Positions 31,039-42,079 of a DNA stretch of 64,000 bases are shown piece by piece. The notes below the pieces were generated by a model that had not been told where the DNA came from, searched no databases, and was given only the letters and a program-made list of their open reading frames with translations. The number at the start of each line of letters is the position of its first letter. The first letter of the stretch is position 1. The stretch is taken from positions 1,116,001 through 1,180,000 of the forward strand of contig JAAXNY010000001.1 of the NCBI GenBank assembly GCA_013420905.1. Reading direction: 5' to 3'. Position numbers and translations under genes: made by a program. Source of the DNA: Collybia mongolica (lineage: Eukaryota; Basidiomycota; Agaricomycetes; Agaricales; Clitocybaceae).

Positions 31039-32374
31039 TCATTCCTGCGTCCGTAGAGTTGATGTAAGAATACAGTGATCTCCGTCAACGGATCTCATTG
31101 AGCCCGGCCTGCATGATTCTAAAAAATATGTATACCAGTTGAAGGGCGAAGTGGAAGCAAGAGGTATGTCATACCTATCACACATTTCCGGGCTTCACAT
31201 CGCACGCTGTCAACGTTTGGGATAGCACTGCAATCTCTCCCGCCATCACTGCTTCGTTCTTCATCAAGCGATCGGTCGACACATCCTCCGCAAGACCTGA
31301 AAATTATGGGCGCATGAAACCGAAAAGTGGCATGTAACTCACTCAAGGTCGTTATTAATATCAACACAGTCATATCCTCTAAGTTTCGAAAGAGATCGTC
31401 CCACAGCTGCGCTGTACAGCGGACATGCTTTCTGGCCAGGCTTCAAGCATCGTCGACGATGAATGTCACGTTTGGCATTGACGGCGGCGCTGGGAAACGC
31501 TTGTGCAGTAGCTAGTTTGCGTACGTTAGCTCATTCCAAATAAAGAACTTGAAGGAAAAGGGACATACGGCAACTGTCAACTGTTTTGTGGGTGCAGGTA
31601 GGTTCAAGAACATACATGCCCTTCTTAGAGGAGCATCCCCCTTGACTGGTGGCTCCCGGAGCTGAGTACGGTGTTTCATTCGGGCAACTGAAGAGAAGCA
31701 AGAATCAGGTGTTGATTACAAGGACCCTAGAGGTATTTGACAGACTCACGCTTGACAGTTGGAGTTTCCGGGTTGGCTCTGATAATAGTCGTTCTCAACA
31801 GAACGAAAGATGGTCATGGGGAAAGGCACGAACATTAAAGTGACCGGCGCAACAGGCGCAACACGCAGTTGAGCCATGGAAATTGTTGAAGGAACCCGCC
31901 GGGCAAGGTGAACAGGAAACTATGTTGCCTCCAACAGAGAATTGGCCAGGTGAGCAAGGTTGTGGCTTTTCAATGGAGCCACTGGGACATTGATGGCCAG
32001 GTGGGCAAGGAGAGCAAGACGTGGAGCCAGCCACGCCGTTATACGTCCCTGCAGCGCAAGAATACTCCATCGTCATCCCAGAGGTGGGACAAAAGTACCC
32101 AGCCCTTGCGGAAATACAACTCTTGGCACCTTGGTCTGGTGTTTATAGCATCAGTAGAAACGCTGTCCAAAACAGCGGGTTGCATACCCTTAGAGTAAGA
32201 ACCACCTGGGCAGTCGCTACAAGGGGCCCTTCCATTGAGAGAAAACGTACCAGGCGGGCACATCGAGTGTCGCCTGGAATGGGGGAATCTAAAGTTCACT
32301 TTAGTTCCGGTGGATGGTTGAGCAGAACACATGGCAAAGATCGTGAAGAGGGCAACGAAAGTTGTGCGCGACAT
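31039..32374 (-). CDS. Secreted Cys-rich protein, CPL1-like domain
   Basis: Seven exons on the minus strand: 32374-32188, 32135-31834, 31778-31750, 31687-31569, 31511-31343, 31296-31175, 31118-31039, 335 codons. Signal peptide MSRTTFVALFTIFAMCSAQ. Next come repeats of the CPPGTFSxxG..PCxxCPxGSYS kind (CPPGTFSLNGRAPCSDCPGG, AAGTYNGVAGSTSCSPCPPG, SPGQFSVGGNIVSCSPCPAG), like the Cys-rich repeats of Eph receptors and of many protist/fungal surface proteins. The last 125 residues match the fungal CPL1-like domain: CLKPGQKACPLY, LRGYDCVDINNDLESCGGC, DCSAIPNVDSVRCEARKCVI, SCRPG. The founding member is a secreted Cryptococcus capsule-related protein; the molecular role is not settled. An extracellular or cell-wall protein is expected. 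All splice junctions preserve phase. Confidence 0.88.
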
Positions 32375-33018
32375 GCTCGAAGAAGAGAGGGCAATGAAAT
32401 GTGGAACGACAGCCCGGAACGAGAACTAACAGGGAGAACGAGAACGAGAAGCGGGGTATAAGTAGTCAATATTTTTGTTGGACGGGCATCAAGCACCCAG
32501 AGGATATAAAGGTATTTTCAGGGGTTAGGCGCGCACAGTCGACAATAAGCATTGTATCCGAGTTCTTGTTCTGACTAGGCAATCATCGCCCTGATGAGCT
32601 GATCTTGAAGCTCATGGTACACCCAGATCACCGAAGAAGCGAGCCGCGAGCGCGTGAGCCCTAGCGTGAGAAATTAAGACAGTAGCCAAAAGATGAGCCA
32701 AAAACGATGCAGAACCCAACCACGAGGTTTGAATTTGAAACTTCAAAGGTATAAGCCCGTCCATCCAAGCTAAAAATCGATTACGACGCCCTCAGTCATG
32801 TTTTCCGTCGCTTGCATATCCGAGTCGCTCGTTTCCGAACATGCAATATTGGCAACGCCAGGAGCCAACGGAACAAAAGAAAAGTATGCTTCTAGCGGTC
32901 GTCCAGAGGCCACAAGGCCTTTGTTGTTGAGGTGCGTTGTCACCAATGGGGATATAACCCGTCACCGAAAGAACAAAGCGTGGAGGTCACGTGTCCGGAG
33001 ACGTCACATGCATGTCCC
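32375..33018. other. Intergenic, upstream of CPL1-like gene
   Basis: Promoter of the CPL1-like gene and host flank of the LINE insertion. No gene recognised. Confidence 0.5.
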
Positions 33019-33031
33019 AAACCTTGTCACG
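33019..33031. repeat. LINE target-site duplication, left
   Basis: AAACCTTGTCACG, repeated directly after the A-tail at 36200-36212 (the first A residues merge with the tail). Confidence 0.85.
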
Positions 33032-33032
33032 T

Positions 33033-35705
33033 TTCAACACAAACGAAGAGCTGTGGGACGCCATCCACAGTACATTCAACTCTGCACACGACAGACCAAC
33101 CAACATGGCTGAAATGGGCGACCAATGGAAGGCCCCCGAGACCAGGGGCTGGACTAAATTTAGCCTCAAGGAGATGAGGGATGCCCTTCAGGGCACCTCG
33201 AACAGTTCGGCCCCTGGGCCGGACAACATCACCTGGAGGCATTTGAAACGGCTCCTCATAGGACCCGAAGCCCAGGCTGTCATAGTCTGGCTGGCGAATG
33301 CATGCCTGTCATGCAGACACTGGCCGGAACACTTCAAAGCCTCGCGCACGGTCATCATCCCAAAGCCAGGGAAGGCGACTTACGACACCCCTAAGTCTTA
33401 TAGACCCATCGTGCTCCTAAACACGCTGGGCAAGCTTATTGAGAAAATGCTATCCACCTGCTTGCAGTTTGAAGCACAAGCGGCGGGAGTACTACACCCG
33501 AATCAGTTCGGTGGTGTCCGTCAGAACTCCACCGAAGATGCCGGAGTCTTCCTCACCCACATTGTCCACGAAGGATGGACAAGGAGGGTCAAGACAAGCG
33601 TGGTCGCATTTGATCTCGCCCAATTTTTCCCCTCAATCAACCACGAGGTGATGATCAACATCTTGGAAGGCCAGGGGTTCGCACCCGAAATAGTCGCGTT
33701 CTTCCGGTCGTACTTGGTGGGTCGCAAGACCAGATATGTTTGGGGGGATGATGAATCCCCCCCATTCGATTCGAGCGTAGGATTGGGACAGGGCTCCGCC
33801 CTATCCCCAATCCTGTCGGCCCTCGTTCTAGCCATTCTCATAAAAGAGTTCTATAGACGGAATGGGAATGAATCTGACCTCATCTCCTACGTCGACGACG
33901 GGACCATCATATCCCAGTCGAAGACATGGGAAGACAACAACGATATGCTCAAGAGAGCATACAACATCATCTTCCTCATGACGAGAGCCATGGGCCTGAT
34001 CCTTGAACATGCGAAGTCAGAGGGCTTCCATTTCAGTCTTCTAAAATCGGACGACAATCCGACCATAGATCTCGGCCATGCCCCTTATACAGGGGCCACC
34101 CCTCTGAAACCGGGGCTCCTGTGGAGATACCTAGGCTTCTACTTTGACTGCGCGCTTTCGTTCAAGAAACACGTGGAGATGTACGCGAACAAGGCCCTGA
34201 CCTCAAGCAGGGCCCTGTTAGCGCTTGGAAACTCGACACGGGGCTTAAGGCCTGTGCACAAAAGAACTCTGTACCGGGCTTGTGTACTTCCAATTGCGAC
34301 GTACGGATGCCGGTTATGGAACGTTGATGGGGCCCGCATCAAAGGGCACCTCGAAGCACTCCGTAAGATGCAACGAAAGGCTGCACTATGGATCACAGGC
34401 AACTTCAGGACCACCCCGAAAGGGGCCCCGGAGACCCTCGCAGGCCTTCCGCCCATCCACTTGCACATCCGTAAGTTGGTGGAGAGGAGCCATTACCGCG
34501 TCCGGACTTTGGCCAAGAGCCACGCGGTCAGGAACTTAATTGACAGACAGGCACACCTGTCAGTCAGCCGCATGTCTGTCGCCAAGAGGCGCAGAATCAA
34601 ATCCGGGATAATGGATTCATTTGCCCGACTAAAGGACTGCAGCAATGATGCATCCCCAGTGTTCCCCCTCGCGCAACCGGGCAGTCGACTACTTGACTGG
34701 GCGGCCGAAAGGGTGGAGATCAGACCCTCCCCTCCCCCTGAAGAAGAGAAGGAGAAGAGGAAGAAGGCTCTCGCTGATTTCGGGAAAGTTCTCACTAACC
34801 GAATCAACGAAGCTAAGCATGACCCAAAACGAGTCACGATCATATGTGACGGGTCCGTTCCGCGGTCCGAAGACCTCCAGGCTACCTCAGCCTGGAGAGT
34901 CTGGTCGGACGGTATACTGTATAACGGCATTGCCCCTTGTGGGAATGCCACTTTGGACGATGCAGAGGCCTGCGCCATCTCGAAAGGGGTGGACGAGGCC
35001 CTCGGCATCCCTAACCTAGACATCCGGAAAATTGATGTCTTCTCGGACTCCGTGAATGCAATCAAACTGGTCGTTGACCCGACGCATCACACGGCACACA
35101 AATGGGCCGCCAACGTATCGGCCAAACTCGCTTACTGGCTAACGGTTAAACCGGACGCCAGTATCACTCTGCACCATACACCAAAGGCGTGCGAGGTGCG
35201 CGAACACGTACTTGCCCACGAAGCGGCCTCCAATACGGAGATTCCGCACGGAGAAGTAAAACACACATCCCTCGCTAAGGCGAGGGCGGACGCGGTTCTG
35301 CGTATGACGGACGCCTGGAGCGAATTGGCCAAGCAAAAGTCTTACATAGGGTCCCACTTCTTGCCGCTCCACGAAGGGAGTAAGCAGCTACTGCCAAGTC
35401 ACCTGAAAGGAGGGACTTGGATCGGAAAGGTGTCCACCAACACCAGTAATACCGTCAGGCTAGCACGGGCCCTAACGGGCCACGCGCCGATTGGCGCGTA
35501 CAGACAAAGGTTCCTTAAGGAGAAGGAGACCTACGAATGCGACTGCGGCCTTGGAAAGGAGACCGTAGAACACGTATTCCGGCACTGTCCGCTATACCAG
35601 CGGAAAACCCGGCCCGGGAGGAAGCTGACTCTTGTCTGGGTCAGCAACTTCCTACACGACAACCCGGAGGCCTTTGGGGTTTTCCGGGAACCCCGTTTAG
35701 AGTAG
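33033..35705 (+). CDS. LINE reverse transcriptase-RNase H, N-truncated
   Basis: The open frame continues upstream into host DNA, but only the part from 33033 belongs to the element; the first internal Met is at 33105. RT landmarks in order: SYRPIVLLNTLGKLIEKML, FDLAQFFPSINHEV (motif A Asp), GLGQGSALSPILSALVLAIL (motif B), SYVDDGTI (motif C catalytic DD). RNase H landmarks: ICDGSVPR, DDAEACAISKG and VFSDSVNAIKL, giving the D-E-D triad. A C-terminal Cys/His cluster, CDCGLGKETVEHVFRHC, is typical for fungal RT elements with RNase H (Tad/I-like). Without an endonuclease and ORF1 it cannot mobilise itself. It may not be translated at all, since its own promoter is absent. Confidence 0.9.
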   Translation, partial: FNTNEELWDAIHSTFNSAHDRPTNMAEMGDQWKAPETRGWTKFSLKEMRDALQGTSNSSAPGPDNITWRHLKRLLIGPEAQAVIVWLANACLSCRHWPEHFKASRTVIIPKPGKATYDTPKSYRPIVLLNTLGKLIEKMLSTCLQFEAQAAGVLHPNQFGGVRQNSTEDAGVFLTHIVHEGWTRRVKTSVVAFDLAQFFPSINHEVMINILEGQGFAPEIVAFFRSYLVGRKTRYVWGDDESPPFDSSVGLGQGSALSPILSALVLAILIKEFYRRNGNESDLISYVDDGTIISQSKTWEDNNDMLKRAYNIIFLMTRAMGLILEHAKSEGFHFSLLKSDDNPTIDLGHAPYTGATPLKPGLLWRYLGFYFDCALSFKKHVEMYANKALTSSRALLALGNSTRGLRPVHKRTLYRACVLPIATYGCRLWNVDGARIKGHLEALRKMQRKAALWITGNFRTTPKGAPETLAGLPPIHLHIRKLVERSHYRVRTLAKSHAVRNLIDRQAHLSVSRMSVAKRRRIKSGIMDSFARLKDCSNDASPVFPLAQPGSRLLDWAAERVEIRPSPPPEEEKEKRKKALADFGKVLTNRINEAKHDPKRVTIICDGSVPRSEDLQATSAWRVWSDGILYNGIAPCGNATLDDAEACAISKGVDEALGIPNLDIRKIDVFSDSVNAIKLVVDPTHHTAHKWAANVSAKLAYWLTVKPDASITLHHTPKACEVREHVLAHEAASNTEIPHGEVKHTSLAKARADAVLRMTDAWSELAKQKSYIGSHFLPLHEGSKQLLPSHLKGGTWIGKVSTNTSNTVRLARALTGHAPIGAYRQRFLKEKETYECDCGLGKETVEHVFRHCPLYQRKTRPGRKLTLVWVSNFLHDNPEAFGVFREPRLE

Positions 35706-36167
35706 GGTGGGTGTACCGGGTGGTAAGTAGGTTCTTGTTGAGGGGTAGCCGCGACACTGAGGCATCAGTCCCAAGCTTCGGCCTGGGGTGAGCGGTCATG
35801 CATGGCCTCGGCCTCTCCGGACTAAGTCGACCTCCTCTTGAGGAGGTCTCCAAGGGGATGAGCCCCCCCGGTGAACCTGTCGGCAGGGGTGGCCGCACTA
35901 ACACTTATTTACCAAGCGGATTGAGAGGCGCGGGGGGCGAGCCCCCCTGCTACGACGCCTGCTCTCGTTTCCCGCAAGGGACTATTTTACGGCCCCTCAC
36001 AAGGGGGCTCACTCAGGGAGCGCTTTCAACCGGGAACGGGCGAGGCAATCCAGACCTGCCTCATATGACGGCCTATAATGGACATATCATGACTCGACTT
36101 GATACGACTACGGTTACACGTGACCGCTACTGTACTTTTGTATTGCGGTATATAAAAACGTTGAAGG

Positions 36168-36202
36168 AAAAAAAAAGAAAAAAAAAAAAAAAAAAAAAAA
36201 AA
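36168..36202 (+). repeat. A-rich 3-prime tail of LINE
   Basis: About 35 bp of A interrupted by a single G at 36177, immediately followed by the right target-site duplication. Confidence 0.9.
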
Positions 36203-36212
36203 CCTTGTCACG
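36203..36212. repeat. LINE target-site duplication, right
   Basis: CCTTGTCACG, identical to 33022-33031. Confidence 0.85.
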
Positions 36213-36928
36213 CTTGCACCAATCTTCCATTCCGTCTTAAACTTGGACTTGCTTGCCACTGCTTGTCAACACATCAAGGCCACCGTCTAACTGTATCTGG
36301 AAAACTCAAAGTTTTCTTAGCGCGCACTGGGTACGATAATGATATAGCAAGACAACCACACATTCGACAGGCTGCCCCTGGTACTGCTGGTGAAGTCAAC
36401 TTGGTCAATCGCTGCTTATGTCCCCACAGTATGAGATCTGCTTCGTTATCCCATGGAAAGGAGTGGGAAGCTCTAGGCCGTTGCGTTTCCATTTCAGTTA
36501 TCATTCCTGTCACAGGATGATCAATAAGCCAAGACTGGGCACCACAGCGATCGAAGGTTCATCATATCCAATACGGCAATGCTTAACTATATCGTCCTAT
36601 CACGTAACAGTGATGCAAAAGATACTCCTCATTAACACCAATGAATTCAGATTCTGGCTATTACAGGCTCTCAGCTCCCGCATTCGTTGAGGTAGTTGAT
36701 GATTTCTCATACACTGCCGCACAGGGATATGATTAATAGATCATAAAAAGTTATCATAAATATTTGCCTATAAAGGCATTGAGTACCATGCAACGGATTT
36801 CTATCATTCTTCTCGCAATACTCTGAACATCCACGCTGTACCCATACTCCACCCTTTCACCTTCATTCCTTCCTTCTTAACCTTGACAAATTTGACACCC
36901 AAAGTACTCCGCGATCCCAAAACGTCTT
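36213..36928. other. Intergenic
   Basis: Host flank of the LINE and promoter of the 7TM gene; nothing further recognised. Confidence 0.5.
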
Positions 36929-38556
36929 ATGCCTACTTCAACAGAGTAAGCTCGACAGTATACCGTTCTGATCTGTATGTTAACCAATTCCAGATCTATA
37001 CAGTTCAGCATTCAATACGCCAGTATTGGTGCGTTCATCAGCTCACAGCAGCCCTCCACTAATGCTTACCCAAAACTAGCCCTCATATATTATGACTACG
37101 CCCTCACCTTTGAATGGGAGATCAAATACATCTGGGGCGCGAGGTTCCGAGTATCCACACTTTTATATGTCTGCAACCGCTACTCGTTGATTGCCAACGT
37201 CTTATATTTGGTATCCATCCTTGACAAGACCAGTTCACGGGTACGAATGTTCTTTGTTGTCAAGATTAATGCATCTCAGACTCTCTTTAGTATGTTTTTG
37301 TTACACCCTCATGCCTCAGGTATTCACCGCGACACAGCTGCGATGTGGGGTACAAGATTTGCTCCGCTCTCAGCGTATTAGGTCGTGCATCAATAATCAG
37401 TACGTATCATTCAATGTCAATCACACAAGCCTGCGCGTGACATGTATCACAGTGGTCTGGACTGCAAGGTTATACGCTGTATACAATAAGAATAAAATCA
37501 TCCTAGCCTACTTCTCGAGCGTTGGGCTTACATGCATAGCCCTCGATATCGTATGTGATCTTTTCCGCACCGGCAGTTATCGTGTTAATATTAGTTCAGG
37601 CGCATGCAACTACAGTCTCGTGCCGGGGGAGCTCCAACATGTAGGTTGTGATCTGTTTCATGTCTACGGCACTTATTGAGCCCAAACCCTAAATCTATTT
37701 TCAGAGGCAAGAACATCCGCTCATCAATCATCATATCTGATCTGAATATGATATACAGTGTCTACGGTCCTTGCAGGCCTCATGTGCCTTTTTGAGGTGT
37801 CTGCTGCGCTGTGCACGACCATCCGAACATTCCAAGCTCTACTATCTGACGAACCGTCCCTGAGACGAAAAGGAGGCATGGTGTACCTACTATTGGAGCA
37901 AGGTACGGCCACTGAATCATTCACTGTATTATGGATCCATCTAAAAACGATTTGCACTGTTAGGGATCGCATATTTTACGTCAGTGCTGTTACATTCAGA
38001 CTTAACAACGACACCCATATCAGCTTAGCACCGTAACTTGTTTCACCATCGCAGCATTCGTTCTGAGCCTCGTAAGTTCTTGCTTTCCATCCGCTCAAAC
38101 TCTCTGCTGACTTACCCATGTCCCCAAGCGAGCACCTGTACGTTTCCGCTTCCTTCACACGTCTAATGACCCACATTAGTTTAGGGTGGTTTTTTCCAAC
38201 GCCTATTAAACGCGCTTACTCTACCGTAAATTTCGCTCCCAATCATCACCCACACCAGGCTCATCCACCACTCTTCATTTAGCCTCTCGTGCCTTATGAC
38301 TGCACGCTTTCTCTTGCACTTGCGACGGTGGGAGCATAAACATACGGCCCCCAAAGAGAATACGATCGACTCTATCCAGTTCAACGCGAACGTCGCGGCT
38401 TCGCGGTCGCTGTTGAGCGACTTTGGCGAAGATCCGGTGCGCCGTGCCGAGCGTGATGTTCAGACCAGGCAGCGTGCTCTGGGAGAAGCGCGCGCTATTG
38501 ATACAGGTGGTTCTCGTGAAACCGGAAACCACGGGGAAGGTTCGTCAGTGGTGTAA
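36929..38556 (+). CDS. DUF6533-type seven-helix membrane protein
   Basis: Eleven exons can be joined in phase: 36929-36945, 36994-37028, 37080-37240, 37291-37399, 37453-37644, 37759-37902, 37964-37979, 38029-38071, 38129-38137, 38185-38225, 38259-38556, giving 354 codons. The N-terminal block IALIYYDYALTFEWEIKYIW followed by LLYVCNRYSLIANVLYLVSI is the DUF6533 signature (YDYxLTxxxEVxxIW..NRY). Later helices include WTARLYAVYNKNKIILAYFS, VGLTCIALDIVCDLF, VSTVLAGLMCLFEVSAALCT and the closing GGFFQRLLNALTLP. The tail RFLLHLRRWEHK is characteristic. These Agaricomycete 7TM proteins are numerous and of unknown function; receptor activity has been speculated, not shown. Exon 9 is a 9 bp microexon encoding RAP. 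Confidence 0.82.
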
Positions 38557-39280
38557 CGATGCTATATGGATAGATTCCCACATCCTATTTAAAATAGAAT
38601 ACTCATCATTTTGTCGAGTCCTGAACTCGCATCGTCCAGCTTGTCAAAAAGTAGAAAAGCACGCGACAACTGGAGAGTAGACGATGTATGTTGCTACTAG
38701 CGTTGGAACAAATCCCGAAGGTTCATTGCTTGTTGTGCTTATTTCGTCAATGATGGGCCAGATGAAATTTCGAAACTGATCTTTCGTCCTGATCTGCAAG
38801 GGTCCACTGTTCGAATGACCCCTTAATATTAGGGCGTAAGCGACCATTGAAATTTGTCCTCCGTTTTAAACGCACTTTACAGAAGTTCGTTCGGGGCCGG
38901 CTTCAATCCGACCCACGATGTATGGGATAGGCAATGATGTGATCATATCACAGGCAGGATAAATGGCAATGCAGCTCCTGCTCGCATCCAAACGTGATGT
39001 AGGGAGCAGGCATTACTTGTTCTGAGTTCTATCGCCCTCCCGAATATGATAACCGTGGCGAAGGCCCGTCATGGATGGTGTAAAAAGCAAATATGGGGAA
39101 GTCGTGGTATGATTGTATCTGTATCTGTTCGCTGTTATAGTTGTGCTCGAGCACCTATTAATACATACAATCTCCGTAATGATTCGCGATGGAATATACT
39201 CTAATTAAACATATCTCTATCATCTAACTTTGTTGGTTGGCGTCTTCGTTTTGAAGGCCGTCCACGGTTTTACGAGTTTC
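38557..39280. other. Intergenic between convergent genes
   Basis: No gene recognised in 0.7 kb between two converging genes. Confidence 0.5.
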
Positions 39281-41200
39281 TTAAAATAGGAGGTGCAGCG
39301 TGTACGCTGACAGCGCGGTCATGGACACAAACATAAGGATGTACTGTGGTATCAAGAAGGGGGAAAGGTGTTCGGCGTCTCCTGTGCCACTGTACACTTG
39401 GGTCAAGAACACCTGTGGCATCAGATTGATTAGTTTAATTCCACGAGGTAGACGGAAGACCGGACCTGTGTAGTTGCTGTTGGCAAACACGAGAAGAATC
39501 TAGGGTATATGTGTGAGACAAAAAGTCCTCGAACGGATGAAAAAGATGGGCAAGCCACTTACATGCATACAAATCGCAATACTTTATCTTCCTCCGGGAT
39601 CAGACCCGCCTTAGTCAATCCCTTTACAATCAAAACACCTAGCACAGGCGTAACAACCATCTTCCCAATTGCCAGGAAGCTGATAGCCCCGAGTGGCAGA
39701 GAATTCCAGTTATTTCTGGGTACGTTAAGACGCGCGAGAGCGGATCCCAAGCATATCAGGCCGAGAGGAACCGACGCTGCTCCAATAAATGATGTCGTAT
39801 CAATGAAAAAAGCCAATGGAGGGTGCCCGTCTGGGGCTGGACTTATGTGTACTCCAGGAACGTCGACGAAAAGGGCTTTGAGTTGGGGAATGAGAGCTAT
39901 CGGGAAAGATAAGATGATTGCGAGGGAAGCGGGAGCAACAAGAGATTTATAAAAGGTTCGTATATGGGATAAGACAACCGTACGGCGGCGGGAGCGCCCC
40001 GGAGCGTCGGGCAGCTGAGTGCTAGCATCTGTGCCTTCTGCGGTGGTGGGAAGTACTGAGTGGAGCTGGGATTTGCTTGGTTGGCTCTGCAGCCTCGAAA
40101 GGGTTTCCGCAGGCTCAGGCGAAGTAAGGCGGGACTGGGCGCCTACTTCTGTGGGCGCCGGGCTGCAGGCTGGAGACCTGGGTCCTTCTGTTGGCACCAC
40201 AGTAGTTGCATCGTCGTAAAATGCTACATGTCGTCCACGGGAGGCAAGCGTCCGTTCCTTGGAATTTGTTCCAGTGTGTTCGCCTTTTTCGCTAATATTT
40301 TCGGCCTCGACTGGTCCCGTGTTATCTTCTTGGAGTTTCGACTTTGATTTTCGGTGTATAAGCCGAGATATTTGATGCGGCCAGCCATAGAGTATCATTT
40401 TCCGTTTGATACGAATAGCCTCCCGGACTTCATCTGGCTCCACATCAGGCCCTACATAGTCCATCGCGATCCATCTATTCGCGCCAAGCGGGAACAGTGT
40501 CATCTACCGCCGACGTTATTTTAGTTTCCGGCTAATCTTTCATCAACTCGGCGCGGCATACATACCATGAACACCAAGATGAAGGCGGATATATACGCGA
40601 CGGCTAACGTCTGGTCTTTTTCCGAGTTGAAAGGGGAGGCTCCAGTGATGCTCATAATAACCGATGTCGCTGTGATTCCCAGAGATGAGTAAAGAAGAGA
40701 TATAAATTTGACGGGATACCCACGGATGTCTCCAACATTTCCCCACCCCCCCGCAACCAATATTCCGTAGCGAAATCTATGAGGCACCCAGAAGAATTGC
40801 TTGACTGTCCAGGCGACCATTATGCCTATGACCTCGTACAGGACAGCGACGAGGACAAGGGGTCCTGGCCAGACGAGAAATATTTCAGTGAAATGAAGGG
40901 GGAGCAAGATCAGGATAATCTATGCACCAAGAGCACCGATGTTATCACTCGTAAATGCGGGGACGATCTTGGAGAACATCAGACACGGTAGAGCAATGTT
41001 GAGCATGACCTGTCCTGCGCCTCGTGCGGCAATGGGCGGAAAGTTATCTGTCTTTGTGATAACAAACCCACAAGTAACACATAATACCCTGGATGAAGAA
41101 ATTATCAACCAGTATCAGAGAATGGGGCCAAGGGGCATGGTTCGTACAGTCGTATAAGTGGCCTGGAGGAGGCCCAAATCAACTCGCCCACGGAGAGCAT
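39281..41200 (-). CDS. PIN-like auxin efflux carrier-family transporter
   Basis: Six exons on the minus strand, 41200-41148, 41088-40928, 40864-40724, 40669-40566, 40503-39571, 39499-39281, 536 codons. The N-terminal half holds about five helices with MLNIALPCLMFSKIVPAF, PLVLVAVLYEVIGIMVAWTV, FFWVPHRFRYGILVAGGWGN and VIMSITGASPFN. A 150-residue polar loop with Ser/Thr-rich text follows. The C-terminal half has SLVAPASLAIILSFPIALIP, FIGAASVPLGLICLGSALAR, KMVVTPVLGVLIVKGL and QYILMFVSMTALSAYTLHLL. The two helix bundles around a long loop are the layout of the membrane transport (auxin efflux carrier) family; fungal members sit mostly in ER or vacuolar membranes and their substrates are largely unknown. 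A 54 bp in-frame stretch (about 39400-39452) near VFLTQVYSGTG might be spliced in some transcripts. Confidence 0.88.
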
Positions 41201-42079
41201 CGTAGTTGGGTGACAAACACTACTAAGGAAGGTCCAAGGCTGGTATGTTTTCCTGGGAAAAACTTGCTCATATGGGATAGAAGGGGCTTGAAAAGGCGAC
41301 CTCGAGGTGTGTTCAACGTAATTAATGACAAGGAAAAGGGCCTCGGGAAAACGCCAGTGTCCCAAATCAATCGCGACGGATTCCTTTCCGGCCCGACTGT
41401 GCACGGGTGAATATGGGCAATTCGTGAATTATGTGCCTGGAGGGCTCTGTTAGATAGTCCGTGTTTTGAATACTCTACATGTTCGTTATTAAACCTATCG
41501 GCATCTGACAGGCCATCGCATACCAATATGGAGGTAAATGCCGCGGCACATTGCTGCGAGATGCTTTGGTTTTAGGAGTAGTATCTGGTGTAAGGAAACC
41601 AAGCGGAAAAATATTGAGCAACCCGGATCATAATCGTCGGCGTTATGCAATCGGGGTTTGCGCTAACATCAAGGCACTGCAAAAAGCGATCGGGATTGGT
41701 CCGACAACATACCCAGCAGGGGAGTGTGTATAAGGGTTTTGTACTCGCAAAGCCATTACTAGACATGAATAATGCTCGGAAACCTGGTCTCTGGTGAGGG
41801 GAAGAGGGTAGGATGACGAAGAGTAAACCAGCACTGGTACAGTACTTAGTAGGTCAGAGGTACTGTGTGGCTGTCATTTTGTTAGTGTGCAATGGGATCT
41901 TTGAAAGGTACCAAGAAAGAGTTCATTGTGCGGGAGGAAGGGCCAACCAACTGAGAGTCTCGATAGAGGGACCGGCCAGGAATGGTTCGTCCATTGGCAA
42001 CAGAGGAGTAAATGTGTATTGAAAATATCTGAGTAACAGGTAACAGAATAAGACTAACACGCTACGAATGGCCCGAACC
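41201..42079. other. Intergenic, 0.9 kb
   Basis: Upstream region of the transporter gene. Frames here overlap on both strands without motifs. Confidence 0.45.

Larger units (their letters stand above)
33032..36202 (+). mobile_element. 5-prime-truncated LINE (non-LTR retrotransposon)
   Basis: A 3.2 kb insertion bounded by a 10-13 bp direct repeat (CCTTGTCACG) and ending in an A-rich tail of about 35 bp (36168-36202). The body encodes a reverse transcriptase and an RNase H in one open frame, followed by a 460 bp GC-rich 3-prime untranslated part. The left boundary falls inside the reading frame, so ORF1 and the endonuclease part of ORF2 are missing. This is the usual footprint of target-primed reverse transcription that stopped early. 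The frame has no stops across 890 codons, which points to a recent insertion. Strand and tail agree. It landed between genes and breaks none that I can see. Confidence 0.9.

Noticed and set aside
32991..33031. First 14 codons of the long RT frame as a true protein start
   Set aside because: They lie left of the target-site duplication and are host DNA.
35798..36520. Open frame of 240 codons overlapping the LINE 3-prime end
   Set aside because: It runs through the untranslated region and the A-tail (poly-Lys) into host sequence.
36929..38556. Possible STE3 pheromone receptor to go with the pheromone genes
   Set aside because: It has several membrane helices, but the N-terminal YDYALTFEWEIKYIW...NRY block and the closing RLLNALTLP are DUF6533 features; the STE3 signature is absent.
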